A DNA stretch of 64,000 bases from Streptomyces griseoaurantiacus (GCA_014656015.1 BNBP01000037.1:1-64000); one strand, 5' to 3'. Shown: positions 17,910-27,370, counted from the first letter of the stretch. Program-made: numbers and translations. Notes: a model not told the origin generated them from the letters alone.

Positions 17910-20551
17910 TGACCACCACCCCCGAGGCCGGCCCCACGCTCGTGCTCGTCGGCCACGGCATGGTCGGCCAGCGCTTCCTCGAGGCGCTCGCCGCACGCGG
18001 GCTCACCGCCACGCACCGCGTGGTCGTGCTGTGCGAGGAACCCCGCCCCGCCTACGACCGGGTCCAGCTCACCTCCTACTTCTCCGGCCGCACCCCCGAG
18101 GAGCTGTCCCTCACCGACACGGCCTTCCTCGCCGAGCACGGCATCGAGATGCACCTGGGAGACCCCGCCGAGCGCATCGACCGCGAGGCCCGCACCGTCA
18201 CCGCCCGCTCCGGACTGACCCTCGCCTACGACACGCTCGTCCTGGCCACCGGCTCCTACCCCTTCGTCCCGCCGGTGCCCGGCAAGGACGCCGAGGGCTG
18301 CTTCGTCTACCGCACGATCGAGGACCTGCTCGCCATCGAGGAGTACGCGAAGCGGCACGCCACCACCGGCGCCGTCGTCGGCGGCGGGCTCCTCGGCCTG
18401 GAGGCGGCCGGCGCGCTCAAGGGGCTCGGACTGAGCACCCACGTCGTGGAGTTCGCGCCCCGCCTCATGCCCGTCCAGGTCGACGACGGCGGCGGCGCCG
18501 CCCTGCTGCGCACGATCGAGGAGATGGGGCTGTCCGTCCACACGGGTGTCGGCACCCAGGAGGTCCTCACCGGCGACTCGGGCGCCGTCACCGGCATGAA
18601 GCTGTCCGACGGCTCCACGCTCGACACCGACCTCGTCGTGTTCAGCGCCGGCGTCCGCCCCCGCGACCAGCTCGCCCGCGAGGCCGGACTGGCCGTCGGC
18701 GAACGCGGCGGGATCAGCGTCGACGCCCAGTGCCGCACCGTCACCGACCCGCACGTCTTCGCCATCGGCGAGTGCGCGCTCGCCGTCGACGGACGGGTGT
18801 ACGGGCTGGTCGCGCCCGGCTACGAGCAGGCCGAGACGGCCGCCGCGGCCCTCGCCGCCGACGAGACCGAGGAGCGCGCGTTCACCGGCGCCGACCTCTC
18901 CACCAAGCTCAAACTGCTCGGCGTGGACGTCGCCTCCTTCGGCGACGCCCACGGCACCGCCGAGGACTGCCTCGACGTCGTCTACTCCGACTCCCGCGCC
19001 GGCCTGTACAAGAAGCTCGTCATCGGCCGCGACGGCACCCTCCTCGGCGGCATCCTCGTCGGCGACGCCGAGGCCTACGGCACCCTGCGCGCCCTGACCG
19101 GCTCGGTGCCCCCGCTCGCCCCCGAGACCCTCGTCCTGCCGGCCGGCACGGGCGCCCCCGCCCGGCTCGGGCCCTCCGCGCTGCCCGACGAGGCCGTCAT
19201 CTGCTCCTGCCACAACGTCACCAAGGGCACCATCCGCGGCGCCGTCACCGCACACTCCTGCACCTCCGTGCCCGAGGTGAAGAAGTGCACCAGGGCCGGC
19301 ACCGGCTGCGGAAGCTGCGTCAAGGTGCTCGGCCAGATCGTCGAGGCCGAGCTGGAGGCGAGCGGCGTCGAGGTCGACAAGGGCCTGTGCGGCTGCTTCG
19401 CGCAGACCCGCGAGGAGCTCTACGAGACCGTCCTCGCCCTGCGCATCGACTCCTACCAGGACCTGCTGGACCGGTACGGACGCGAGGAGGCCCGCGGCGG
19501 CGAGGGCTGCGACATCTGCAAGCCCGCCGTCGCCTCGATCATCGCCTCCCTCGCCCCGGCCATAGGCGCCGGCGGCCACATCCTCGACGGGGAGCAGGCC
19601 GCGCTGCAGGAGACCAACGACCACTTCCTCGCCAATCTGCAGAAGAACGGCTCCTACTCGGTCGTCCCGCGCATCCCCGGCGGCGAGATCAGCCCCGAGA
19701 AACTCATCGTGATCGGCGAGATCGCCCGCGACTTCGGCCTCTACACGAAGATCACCGGCGGCCAGCGCATCGACATGTTCGGTGCCCGCGTCGAACAGCT
19801 CCCGCTCATCTGGACCCGCCTGGTCGACGCCGGCTTCGAGTCCGGACACGCCTACGGCAAGGCGCTGCGCACCGTGAAGTCCTGCGTGGGGCAGACCTGG
19901 TGCCGCTACGGCGTCCAGGACTCCGTCCGCATGGCGATCGACCTGGAGCTGCGCTACCGGGGCCTGCGCGCCCCGCACAAGCTGAAGTCCGCCGTCTCCG
20001 GCTGCGCCCGCGAGTGCGCCGAGGCCCAGTCCAAGGACTTCGGCGTCATCGCCACCGCGAACGGCTGGAACCTGTACGTCGGCGGCAACGGCGGCGCCAC
20101 CCCGCGCCACGCCGACCTCCTCGCCCAGGACCTCTCGGACGCCGAACTGATCCGCCTGATCGACCGGTTCCTGATGTTCTACATCCGCACCGCCGACCGG
20201 CTGGAGCGCACCAGCGTCTGGCTGGACCGGATCCCCGGCGGCCTCGACCACGTGCGGGACGTCGTCGTGCACGACTCCCTCGGCATCTGCGCGGAGCTGG
20301 AGTCCCTGATGGCGGCGCACGTCGCGCACTACCGCGACGAGTGGGCCGACACCATCGACGACCCGGAGAAGCTCGCCCGGTTCGTGTCCTTCGTCAACGC
20401 CCCCGACACCCCCGACCCGGTCGTCGCCTTCGTCCCCGAGCGCGACCAGATCAAGCCCGACCTGCCCCTGCTCACCCTCGGCCTCCCTCCCCGAGCCCTC
20501 GGCCCCGCCCGAGCAGGGGAGACCCCGTTCCTGGAAGGAGCCCAGCGATGA
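17909..20551 (+). CDS. nirB: Assimilatory nitrite reductase [NAD(P)H], large subunit
   Basis: Siroheme and Fe-S enzyme that reduces nitrite to ammonium with NAD(P)H in the cytoplasm. The 880 residues show, in order: an FAD/NAD reductase module (VLVGHGMVGQRF at the start, VVGGGLLGLEAAG), a BFD-like [2Fe-2S] segment with Cys432 and Cys434 and a distal CGSC, a second Cys-rich segment (CGCFAQ, CDICK), and the nitrite/sulfite reductase core. The siroheme/[4Fe-4S] ligands are Cys659-x5-Cys665 and Cys699-x3-Cys703. ATG 17909 follows GGAGG. The end overlaps nirD by four bases (ATGA). Confidence 0.96.
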   Translation: MTTTPEAGPTLVLVGHGMVGQRFLEALAARGLTATHRVVVLCEEPRPAYDRVQLTSYFSGRTPEELSLTDTAFLAEHGIEMHLGDPAERIDREARTVTARSGLTLAYDTLVLATGSYPFVPPVPGKDAEGCFVYRTIEDLLAIEEYAKRHATTGAVVGGGLLGLEAAGALKGLGLSTHVVEFAPRLMPVQVDDGGGAALLRTIEEMGLSVHTGVGTQEVLTGDSGAVTGMKLSDGSTLDTDLVVFSAGVRPRDQLAREAGLAVGERGGISVDAQCRTVTDPHVFAIGECALAVDGRVYGLVAPGYEQAETAAAALAADETEERAFTGADLSTKLKLLGVDVASFGDAHGTAEDCLDVVYSDSRAGLYKKLVIGRDGTLLGGILVGDAEAYGTLRALTGSVPPLAPETLVLPAGTGAPARLGPSALPDEAVICSCHNVTKGTIRGAVTAHSCTSVPEVKKCTRAGTGCGSCVKVLGQIVEAELEASGVEVDKGLCGCFAQTREELYETVLALRIDSYQDLLDRYGREEARGGEGCDICKPAVASIIASLAPAIGAGGHILDGEQAALQETNDHFLANLQKNGSYSVVPRIPGGEISPEKLIVIGEIARDFGLYTKITGGQRIDMFGARVEQLPLIWTRLVDAGFESGHAYGKALRTVKSCVGQTWCRYGVQDSVRMAIDLELRYRGLRAPHKLKSAVSGCARECAEAQSKDFGVIATANGWNLYVGGNGGATPRHADLLAQDLSDAELIRLIDRFLMFYIRTADRLERTSVWLDRIPGGLDHVRDVVVHDSLGICAELESLMAAHVAHYRDEWADTIDDPEKLARFVSFVNAPDTPDPVVAFVPERDQIKPDLPLLTLGLPPRALGPARAGETPFLEGAQR

Positions 20552-20901
20552 CCCTGGCCCCCGAGACGACCGACCTGAAGATCCAGCTCAGACTGGCGGA
20601 GAACTGGCTCACCGTCTGCGACCTGGGCACGCTCACCCCCGGGCGCGGAGTGGCCGCCCTGCTCCCCGACGGCCGCCAGGCCGCCCTCTTCCGGGACCGG
20701 TCCGGACGCCTGTACGCGATCGGCAACCGCGACCCGTTCACCGGCGCCGCCGTCCTCTCCCGGGGACTGACCGGCACCCACGCCGGCCGCCCCTACGTCG
20801 CCTCCCCGCTCCTCAAGCAGCGCTTCGACCTGGAATCGGGGCAGTGCCTGGACGACGAGAGCGTGCGCGTCCCGGCCTACGAGGTGCGGGCGGCGGTCTG
20901 A
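20548..20901 (+). CDS. nirD: Nitrite reductase [NAD(P)H] small subunit
   Basis: The 117-residue partner of NirB with a Rieske-like beta fold. As usual for NirD it lacks the Cys/His ligands of true Rieske proteins, so it is structural or regulatory rather than a redox carrier. Motifs such as LYAIGNRDPFTGA and VLSRGL match the family. It is translationally coupled to nirB through ATGA, with GGAAGGAG upstream, and ends the operon. The next gene is convergent. Confidence 0.94.
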   Translation: MTLAPETTDLKIQLRLAENWLTVCDLGTLTPGRGVAALLPDGRQAALFRDRSGRLYAIGNRDPFTGAAVLSRGLTGTHAGRPYVASPLLKQRFDLESGQCLDDESVRVPAYEVRAAV

Positions 20902-20950
20902 CGGGCGGGGCCGGCGCCGCTCCGGACGGCGGGGCCGGTGCCGCCGGCCC

Positions 20951-21574
20951 TCACCGGCTGCCGGTCAGGTGGGCGAAGACGACCACGTTGCCCCGGTAGC
21001 CGGTCGCCCGCGAATAGCCGCCGCCGCAGGTGATCACCCGCAGCTCGGGGCGGGCGGCGGCGCCGTACACCTTCTCGTCGGGGAAGTTCTTCGCCTCGTA
21101 CACCTCGACCGCGTCCACCGTGAACTCGGCGACGGTGCCGTCGCGCCGGTCCACCTCGACGGAGCTGCCCTTCTTCAGGGCGCCCAGGTCGTAGAAGACG
21201 GCGGGCCCCTCGGCGTTGTCGACGTGCCCGGCGACGATCGCGGTGCCCCGCTCGCCCGGGGTGGTGCCGGCCTCGTACCAGCCGGCCAGGTTCTTCCGGT
21301 CCGCGGGCGGCACGTCGAGGCTGCCGGACTTCGTCAGGCCCAGCCCCATCAGCGGGGCGTTCACGCGGATCGACGGGATGCGGACGCGGTCGGGCGGCGA
21401 GGGCGGCAGGGCCGGGGCCGCGGCGCCCGGCCGGTCGGTCCCGGTGGCGGCCTGCGCGGCCGAGGGCTGCGGGGGCGGCGCGGGGGTTCCGGCGGCGCCG
21501 TGCAGCAGCCAGGTGCCGGAACCGAGGGCGAGCAGGGTCACGGCCGCTATCGCGGAGTTTCCTATTCTGCGCAC
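20951..21574 (-). CDS. Class F sortase
   Basis: Membrane-anchored cysteine transpeptidase of 207 residues. A single N-terminal signal-anchor (residues 7-27) and a Pro/Ala-rich linker precede a sortase barrel. The catalytic triad is visible: His117 in AGHVDN, Cys183 in ITCGGG, and Arg194 in GYRGN. Class F sortases are common in actinobacteria and their substrates are mostly uncharacterised. The GTG start has GGAAGG upstream. The next gene upstream on the same strand encodes a small surface protein with a C-terminal membrane anchor, and the pair is probably functionally linked. Confidence 0.92.
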   Translation of the reverse strand: MRRIGNSAIAAVTLLALGSGTWLLHGAAGTPAPPPQPSAAQAATGTDRPGAAAPALPPSPPDRVRIPSIRVNAPLMGLGLTKSGSLDVPPADRKNLAGWYEAGTTPGERGTAIVAGHVDNAEGPAVFYDLGALKKGSSVEVDRRDGTVAEFTVDAVEVYEAKNFPDEKVYGAAARPELRVITCGGGYSRATGYRGNVVVFAHLTGSR

Positions 21575-21724
21575 GGGGCGCCCCTTCCGTCGGCCCCCTC
21601 TTCGTGTACGGCGGAGCGTGGACCCGTGCGGCCCGCCTCCCCCCGCCGGACCCGCGAGGGGCGGGCGGGGCCGGAGGGGGAGGGGACCGTGCGGTACCGG
21701 CGGACGGACAGCGGAGGGTGTCCG

Positions 21725-22249
21725 TCAGATCCCCTCGCCTCTCGCCCGGCGATGCAGGAGCCAGGTACCGCCCGCGGCGGCGACGGCGAGGGCCGCCACG
21801 CCGGCCGCGGTCCGTACGGGGTCGGCGCCGAGCCCGCCGCCGACCCCCGTCTTCACACTTCCCCGGGGCACCGTGTGGTCCCGGGTGGCGGTCAGCGCCA
21901 CCACCAGGTCGCCCGTGACTTGCTCGCCGTTCTCCTCGCAGCGGGCGACGATCTCGTACGTCCCGGGCTGCGCGCTCGGCGGCACCTCGAACTGGCCGAT
22001 GGCGTCGTGTTCGTGGGCGCTCGGCGCGAGCGCGAAGCGCCCGGCGCCCACGGCGCTCGCGTCACCCGTGGCCGCGCCGTCCGCGCCGCACGCGCCGGTG
22101 TTCACCGAGACGTTGTCGCCGGGGATCACCGTGGAGGGGTACACCTCCAGGCGCCCCGCGCCCTCGCCGCCGTACGCGGGCGCGGCGGCGAGACCGGCGG
22201 CGGTGACGGCGAGCGCGGTACCGGTCAGCAGACGGGCCGTGCGGCGCAT
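21725..22249 (-). CDS. Secreted, C-terminally membrane-anchored hypothetical protein
   Basis: A 174-residue exported protein of unknown function. It has a signal peptide ending around AAAPAYGG (residues 1-27) and an Ig-like or sortase-associated beta domain (VYPSTVIPGDNVSVNTGACG, YEIVARCEENGEQ). The two conserved-looking cysteines could form a disulfide. A C-terminal helix with an HRRARGEG tail follows, which is the shape of a wall-sorting tail, but no LPxTG or LAxTG motif precedes it. It lies about 150 bp upstream of the sortase on the same strand. The ATG at 22249 starts the signal peptide; an ATG 33 nt upstream is less likely. Confidence 0.75.
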   Translation of the reverse strand: MRRTARLLTGTALAVTAAGLAAAPAYGGEGAGRLEVYPSTVIPGDNVSVNTGACGADGAATGDASAVGAGRFALAPSAHEHDAIGQFEVPPSAQPGTYEIVARCEENGEQVTGDLVVALTATRDHTVPRGSVKTGVGGGLGADPVRTAAGVAALAVAAAGGTWLLHRRARGEGI

Positions 22250-22510
22250 GGTGCTCCTCCGTGAGGGCCCGGCCCGCGACACCCCTCATGTGCCACTGCG
22301 TAGGCCGTGCCCCTGCCCTTCCGAGCAAAAGGGCCCGCGCCCGCTCCCGCTTCCTGAGGTGGCGTCAGAAATACGGAGAACGGGTGTTCCGCACCTCGCA
22401 CACGCGACCGGTGCGACCTCGTTCCAGCAGGTCAACGCCCCGCCCCCGACCCGCCGGGAAGGACCACCCGGAGGGCGTAGGGGACGGGGCGAGACGGGTG
22501 ACGGCGGCGG

Positions 22511-24190
22511 TCAGCCGACGGCCACCGCGTGCCAGGCCGCGCCCACGGCGGCGTACTCGGCGCTGCCCGAGCCGTAGAGGTCGGCCGCCGCGCTCAGCGT
22601 CGCGGTCCGCGCCCGGGCGTAGTTCGTCGAGGACGTCATGTACACCGTCAGCGCCCGGTACCAGATGGCGCCGAGCTTGTCCCGGCCGATGCCCTTCACC
22701 GTCGAGTCGTCGCAGGTGGGGGAGGCGTACGAGACGCCGTTCAGGGTCTTCGCGCCGCTGCCCTCGGCGAGCAGGTAGGCGAAGTGGTTGGCGACGCCGG
22801 AGGAGTAGTGGACGTCGAGGTTGCCGACCGAGGAGCTCCAGCAGTCGGCGGAGGCGCCGTCCCGGGACGGCCTGTCCATGTACCGCAGGGCCGGCTCGCC
22901 GAAGCCGGAGCGGACCACCTTCTCCCCGATCAGATAGTCACCGGCGTCCGAGGAGTTGGCGGCGTGCCACTCGACCAGCGTGCCGAAGATGTCCGAGGTC
23001 GCCTCGTTCAGCCCGCCCGACTCGCCGGAGTAGGCCAGCCCGGCCGTCGTCGAGGTCACGCCGTGCGACATCTCGTGCCCGGCCACGTCCAGCGCCACCA
23101 GCGGGCCGAAGGCCGTCCCGTCGCCGTCGCCGTACGTCATGCAGAAGCAGCTGTCGTCCCAGAAGGCGTTGTTGTACTTGTTGCCGTAGTGCACGCGGTT
23201 GTACGAACCCTTGCCGTCCCCGGCGATACCGGTGCGGCCGTGCACCTCCTTGTAGTAGTCCCAGGTCTCGGCGGTGCCGTACTGCGCGTCGACCGCCGCC
23301 GAGGAGCGGTCCGCGGCCGTGCCGGTGCCCCAGTGGTCGTCGGTGTCGGTGAAGAGCGTGGCGGGGGCGCGGCTGAGGCAGATGCCGAGGATGCACAGGT
23401 CGGTCTTGTTCTCGGCGTCGCCGGTGTAGGTGTTGCCGCGACTCGCGTCCTTGAGCTGGTACGAGGACCCGGACTGGGTGGTCTGCAGCGGCACCGTCCC
23501 GCTGTAGAGCGAGCGTCCGTCGCCGGCCGCCGTCTCCAGGGCGTCCCAGGCGTCGATCTCCTTTCCGCTGCGGGCGTCGGTGAGCACCGTGCGGGCGACC
23601 GGGTTGCCGAGGGAGTCCAGGCCCACGGCGTGGGTGCGCCAGGCCAGCCGGGACGCGCCGTGCAGGGCGTCGACGACCAGCTCGGGCCGGGCCTTGACCG
23701 TGCTGAGCGGGGTACCGCGGTGGGCGGCGCGCAGGTCGGCGGTGGCGAGGTCGGCGGCCCTGGGGGCTGCGACGGCGGGGGTGGTGCTCGGCACGGAGGG
23801 CGTGCGGGCGGTGGCCCGGTCGGCGCCCTCGTAGGCGCCGGTCCGGTCCAGGTGGACGACGAAGTCGCCGCCGAGGACGGGGAGGTGACGGTAGGTGCGG
23901 TCGTAGCGGACGTGCTGGGTGCCGTCCGGGTCGACGAGGACGTCCCGGACGTGGGTGTCCTGGGCGGAGGTCGGGCCGAGACCGGCGGCCCCGTCGGCCA
24001 GGGCGTGGGCGGCGTTCTCGAGCGCGGTGGCCCTGCTCGGGCGGGTGTCCGCTGCGGCGGACGTCGTGGGGGCGAGGGCGGCGGCGAGCAGCGCGGCGGC
24101 GAGGACGGTGCCGAGCGCGGCGGGACGGGAACCTCTGGCACGCGTGGGGCGCGTGGGGCGCGTGGGGCGCGTACCTCTCGTACGGCTCAT
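22511..24190 (-). CDS. M4 family (thermolysin-like) secreted metalloprotease
   Basis: Extracellular zinc endopeptidase precursor of 559 residues. A signal peptide follows an Arg-rich N-terminus, then an FTP/PepSY-type propeptide (about residues 50-200) and the peptidase domain. HEMSH in VAGHEMSHG supplies two zinc ligands and the catalytic Glu. GGLNEATSD supplies the third ligand. A C-terminal helical domain ends the protein. ATG 24190 has GAGGAG upstream. The extreme N-terminus contains a short TRP tripeptide repeat created by a CGCGTGGGG DNA repeat. It is divergent from cutA. A perfect 14-bp palindrome lies about 48 bp upstream and may be its operator. Confidence 0.95.
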   Translation of the reverse strand: MSRTRGTRPTRPTRPTRARGSRPAALGTVLAAALLAAALAPTTSAAADTRPSRATALENAAHALADGAAGLGPTSAQDTHVRDVLVDPDGTQHVRYDRTYRHLPVLGGDFVVHLDRTGAYEGADRATARTPSVPSTTPAVAAPRAADLATADLRAAHRGTPLSTVKARPELVVDALHGASRLAWRTHAVGLDSLGNPVARTVLTDARSGKEIDAWDALETAAGDGRSLYSGTVPLQTTQSGSSYQLKDASRGNTYTGDAENKTDLCILGICLSRAPATLFTDTDDHWGTGTAADRSSAAVDAQYGTAETWDYYKEVHGRTGIAGDGKGSYNRVHYGNKYNNAFWDDSCFCMTYGDGDGTAFGPLVALDVAGHEMSHGVTSTTAGLAYSGESGGLNEATSDIFGTLVEWHAANSSDAGDYLIGEKVVRSGFGEPALRYMDRPSRDGASADCWSSSVGNLDVHYSSGVANHFAYLLAEGSGAKTLNGVSYASPTCDDSTVKGIGRDKLGAIWYRALTVYMTSSTNYARARTATLSAAADLYGSGSAEYAAVGAAWHAVAVG

Positions 24191-24237
24191 CGGACTCCTC
24201 GGTCGCTGGGAGGGGGGACCTCTCAGATTTACGCGCG

Positions 24238-24251
24238 CATGACATGTCATG
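24238..24251. promoter_or_regulatory. 14-bp perfect palindrome, possible operator
   Basis: CATGACATGTCATG is a perfect palindrome in the divergent spacer, 48 bp from the protease start and 94 bp from cutA. It is AT-rich relative to its surroundings. No regulator is identified. Confidence 0.4.
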
Positions 24252-24344
24252 TCCATACCGCCCGCGGGGGGAGGAGGTGACGGGAGGTGAGGGGATGATG
24301 GGGAGGACGCACGCCAGGGACACGCACGGCCGAGGGAGCCCGAC

Positions 24345-24785
24345 ATGACCGATGCCGAGACGGCGGGAACGGCGGAAACGGCGGAAACGGCTGACGCGGA
24401 AGCGGCGAAGGCGGCGGAGGCGGCGGGTGCGGCCGACTTCGCCGACGGCCCGGAAGCGCTCACCGTGCTCACGACCACGGACAGCGAGGCCGGGGCGCGG
24501 GAGCTGGCCCGGGGCGCGGTGGAGGCGCGACTGGCGGCCTGCGCCCAGATCTCCGGTCCGGTGACCTCCGTCTACCGGTGGAAGGACGCGGTGGAGACCG
24601 CCCCTGAATGGCAGGTGCTGTTCAAGACGACCCCGCCACGCTACGCGGCACTGGAGGACCACCTGCGCGCCGTCCACCCCTACGAGACCCCGGAGATCAT
24701 CGCGACCCCGGTGGTGCGGGGGAGCGCGGACTACCTCCGCTGGGTCGCGGAGGAGACGGCACCCGGCGGCGCCCGGACGGAGTGA
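24345..24785 (+). CDS. cutA: Divalent cation tolerance protein CutA
   Basis: Small trimeric ferredoxin-like-fold protein linked to copper tolerance in bacteria; its biochemical role is unsettled. The 146 residues include the CutA core: VLTTTDSEAGARELARGAVEARLAACAQI, VTSVYRWKDAVE, and HPYETPEIIATPV. A roughly 35-residue Ala/Glu-rich N-terminal extension (repeating GTAETAETAD) is unusual, because typical CutA begins near the VLTT strand. ATG 24345 has a good GAGGGAG. A shorter product would need a start inside the repeat. Confidence 0.93.
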   Translation: MTDAETAGTAETAETADAEAAKAAEAAGAADFADGPEALTVLTTTDSEAGARELARGAVEARLAACAQISGPVTSVYRWKDAVETAPEWQVLFKTTPPRYAALEDHLRAVHPYETPEIIATPVVRGSADYLRWVAEETAPGGARTE

Positions 24786-24856
24786 GGTCCGCCGTGCGGG
24801 GGACCGAGCCGTGCGCCCCCGCACTCCCCGGCACCCCCGCGCCTAGGGTCCCGGCC

Positions 24857-25180
24857 ATGACGCACCGACACCTTCCGCGCGCCCTGGCCGCCGCGGCGCT
24901 GGGCGCGGCCCTGCTCCTGGGCACCGCCGCCTGCTCCCCGGACGCCCCGGACGCGCCCCCGGCACCCGGCGCCCCGGCCGGCGACACCTCGCGGGACCCC
25001 TCGGCCGCACAGACGTCACCGACCCCCTCGGCCGCGGCGACGACCCCGAGTCCGGCCACGACCCCCACCCCCGAGCGGACCGGCACCCCCACGCCCACCT
25101 TCACCCCGCCCGCGGACAGCGCGGCGAGCGCGTCCTTCCTGACCCACACACCGGCGAACACGCCGAACACGCCCAACTAG
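24857..25180 (+). CDS. Small Pro/Thr-rich putative lipoprotein
   Basis: A 107-residue exported protein. It has an Arg/His N-terminus, a hydrophobic stretch and a lipobox-like LGTAAC, so it is probably lipidated on that Cys. The rest is low-complexity Pro, Thr, Ser and Ala (PTPSAAATTPSPATTPTP), likely an extended stalk on the cell surface. No catalytic domain is seen. It follows cutA by about 70 bp. The exact start and the reality of the gene rest on the signal sequence and codon bias. Confidence 0.65.
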   Translation: MTHRHLPRALAAAALGAALLLGTAACSPDAPDAPPAPGAPAGDTSRDPSAAQTSPTPSAAATTPSPATTPTPERTGTPTPTFTPPADSAASASFLTHTPANTPNTPN

Positions 25181-25247
25181 GGCCGCGCGGACCGAAAGAG
25201 AGGGACGGGGGAGGTCGGAAGCAGCGGGGGCGGGCGGGGCGGGGCTC

Positions 25248-27347
25248 TCAGCGCACGGCCTCCAGCCGTACCGCGCACACCTTGAACTCCGGCATCCGCG
25301 ACACCGGATCGAGCACCGGATTCGTCAGCACGTTGGCCCGGCCCGCGCCCGCCCAGTGGAAGGGCATGAACACGGTGTCCACCCGGATGCCCGAGGTCAC
25401 CCGCGCGGGCGCCACCGCCCGTCCCCGCCGTGAGACCACCGCCACCTCCTGCCCGTCCGCCACCCCGAGCCGCTCCGCCAGCCGCGGGTGCATCTCCACG
25501 AACGGGCCCGGCGCCGCCGCGTTCAGCTCCGCCACCCGGCGGGTCTGCGCCCCGGACTGGTACTGCGCCAGCACCCGTCCGGTGGTGAGCAGCACCGGGT
25601 ACTCCTCGTCGGTGTCCTCCCCTGCCGCCCGGTGCGACACGGCCGCGAACCGCGCCCGCCCGTCCCCGGTGGCGAACCGGTCCAGGAACAGCCGGGGCGT
25701 CCCGGGGTGCGCGCCCCCGCCCGCAGTCTCCCCCTCGGCCCCCTCGGCCGGGCAGGGCCAGAAGACCCCGCCCTCCTCGGCGAGCCGCCGGTAGCTGATC
25801 CCGGAGTAGTCGGCGGGGCCGCCCGCGCTCGCCCGCCGCAGTTCCTCGAACACCTCCTCCGGGTCCGTCGGGAAGCCCTTCTCCACGCCGAGCCGTCCGG
25901 CCAGTCCGTGCAGCACCTCCAGGTCGCTGCGGACCCCCTCGGGCGGGGGCAGCGCGCGCCGGCGCAGCAGGACCCGGCCCTCCAGGTTGGTCGTCGTCCC
26001 CGTCTCCTCCGCCCACTGCGTCACCGGGAGCACCACGTCCGCCAGCCGGGCGGTCTCCGACAGCACGACGTCCGCCACCGCGAGGAAGTCCAGCGACCGC
26101 AGCCGCTCCTCCACGTGCGCGGCGCGCGGTGCCGAGACGACCGGGTTGGAGCCCATGAGGAGCAGCGCCCGGATGTCGCCGCCGAGCGCGTCGAGGAGCT
26201 CGTAGGCGCTGCGCCCGGGACCCGGCAGCGCGTCGGGGTCCACGCCCCAGACCCGTGCCACGTGCTCCCGGGCCGCGGGGTCGGTCAGCTTGCGGTAGCC
26301 GGGCAACTGGTCGGCCTTCTGGCCGTGTTCGCGCCCGCCCTGCCCGTTGCCCTGCCCGGTCAGGCAGCCGTACCCGGACAGCGGCCGGCCCGCCCGCCCC
26401 GTCGCGAGGCACAGGTTGATCCAGGCGCCCACGGTGTCCGTGCCCTTGGACTGCTGCTCGGGCCCCCGCGCGGTGAGCACCATCGCGGCCTCGGGGGCGC
26501 AGAACAGCTCCACCGCCTCCCGCAGCAGGGGCACGGGCACGCCGGTGATCCGCTCGACGTACTCCGGCCAGTGCGCCATCGCCGCGGCCCGCGCCTCCGC
26601 CCAGCCGCTCGTCCGCTCCCTCAGGTACTCCTCGTCGGTGCGGCCCTCGGCGACGATCAGGTGCAGCAGCCCGAGGGCGAGGGCGAGATCGGTGCCGGGA
26701 CGGGGTGCCAGGTGCAGGTCGGCCTGCTCGGCGGTGCGGGTGCGGCGAGGGTCGACGACGATCAGCGTGCCGCCGTTCTCGCGCAGTTCGGTGAAGTAGC
26801 GCAGGGCCGGCGGCATCGTCTCGGCCGGGTTGGAGCCGACGAGGATGACACACCCGGTCCGCGGGATGTCCTCCAGCGGGAACGGCAGCCCCCGGTCGAG
26901 CCCGAAGGCGGCGGTCCCGGCCGCGGCCGCGGAGGACATGCAGAACCGTCCGTTGTAGTCGATCTGCGAGGTGCCGAGGACCACGCGGGCGAACTTGCCG
27001 AGCGCGTACGCCTTCTCGTTGGTCAGCCCGCCCCCGCCGAACACCCCGACGGAGTCCACCCCGTGCGCCGTGCGCGCCCGGGTGAGCGCCTCCGCGATCC
27101 GGTCGAGCGCCTCGTCCCAGGAGGCGGGTACCAGCTCGCCCTCGCGCCGCACCAGCGGGGAGGTGAGCCGGACGGCGGAGGACAGCACCTCCGGTGCCGT
27201 GCGCCCCTTGCCGCACAGCGCGCCCCTGTTCACCGGGAAGTCGGCGCGCTCGGCCACCTCGACGCCGCCGCCGGCCGCCGGGACCAGGTTCATCCCGCAC
27301 TGCAGGGCGCAGTAGGGGCAGTGGGTGGGGGTGACGGTGGTCTGCAT
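25248..27347 (-). CDS. nasA: Assimilatory nitrate reductase, molybdopterin oxidoreductase
   Basis: Mo-bis-MGD enzyme expected to reduce nitrate to nitrite, supplying NirBD. The 699 residues start with a [4Fe-4S] site, Cys10-x2-Cys13-x3-Cys17-x27-Cys45. The molybdopterin core follows (GVFGGGGLTNEKAYALGKFARV, DYNGRFCMSSAAAAG, GSNPAETMPP). A molydopterin-dinucleotide-binding domain ends the protein (LLTTGRVLAQYQSGAQTRR). FCMSSA fits NasA/NarB-type enzymes, with Cys as the probable Mo ligand. There is no Tat signal, consistent with a cytoplasmic enzyme. A GlnR-like box lies 24-50 bp upstream of the ATG. Confidence 0.92.
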   Translation of the reverse strand: MQTTVTPTHCPYCALQCGMNLVPAAGGGVEVAERADFPVNRGALCGKGRTAPEVLSSAVRLTSPLVRREGELVPASWDEALDRIAEALTRARTAHGVDSVGVFGGGGLTNEKAYALGKFARVVLGTSQIDYNGRFCMSSAAAAGTAAFGLDRGLPFPLEDIPRTGCVILVGSNPAETMPPALRYFTELRENGGTLIVVDPRRTRTAEQADLHLAPRPGTDLALALGLLHLIVAEGRTDEEYLRERTSGWAEARAAAMAHWPEYVERITGVPVPLLREAVELFCAPEAAMVLTARGPEQQSKGTDTVGAWINLCLATGRAGRPLSGYGCLTGQGNGQGGREHGQKADQLPGYRKLTDPAAREHVARVWGVDPDALPGPGRSAYELLDALGGDIRALLLMGSNPVVSAPRAAHVEERLRSLDFLAVADVVLSETARLADVVLPVTQWAEETGTTTNLEGRVLLRRRALPPPEGVRSDLEVLHGLAGRLGVEKGFPTDPEEVFEELRRASAGGPADYSGISYRRLAEEGGVFWPCPAEGAEGETAGGGAHPGTPRLFLDRFATGDGRARFAAVSHRAAGEDTDEEYPVLLTTGRVLAQYQSGAQTRRVAELNAAAPGPFVEMHPRLAERLGVADGQEVAVVSRRGRAVAPARVTSGIRVDTVFMPFHWAGAGRANVLTNPVLDPVSRMPEFKVCAVRLEAVR

Positions 27348-27370
27348 GCCGCCCAGCCTGCGCGGCACGT

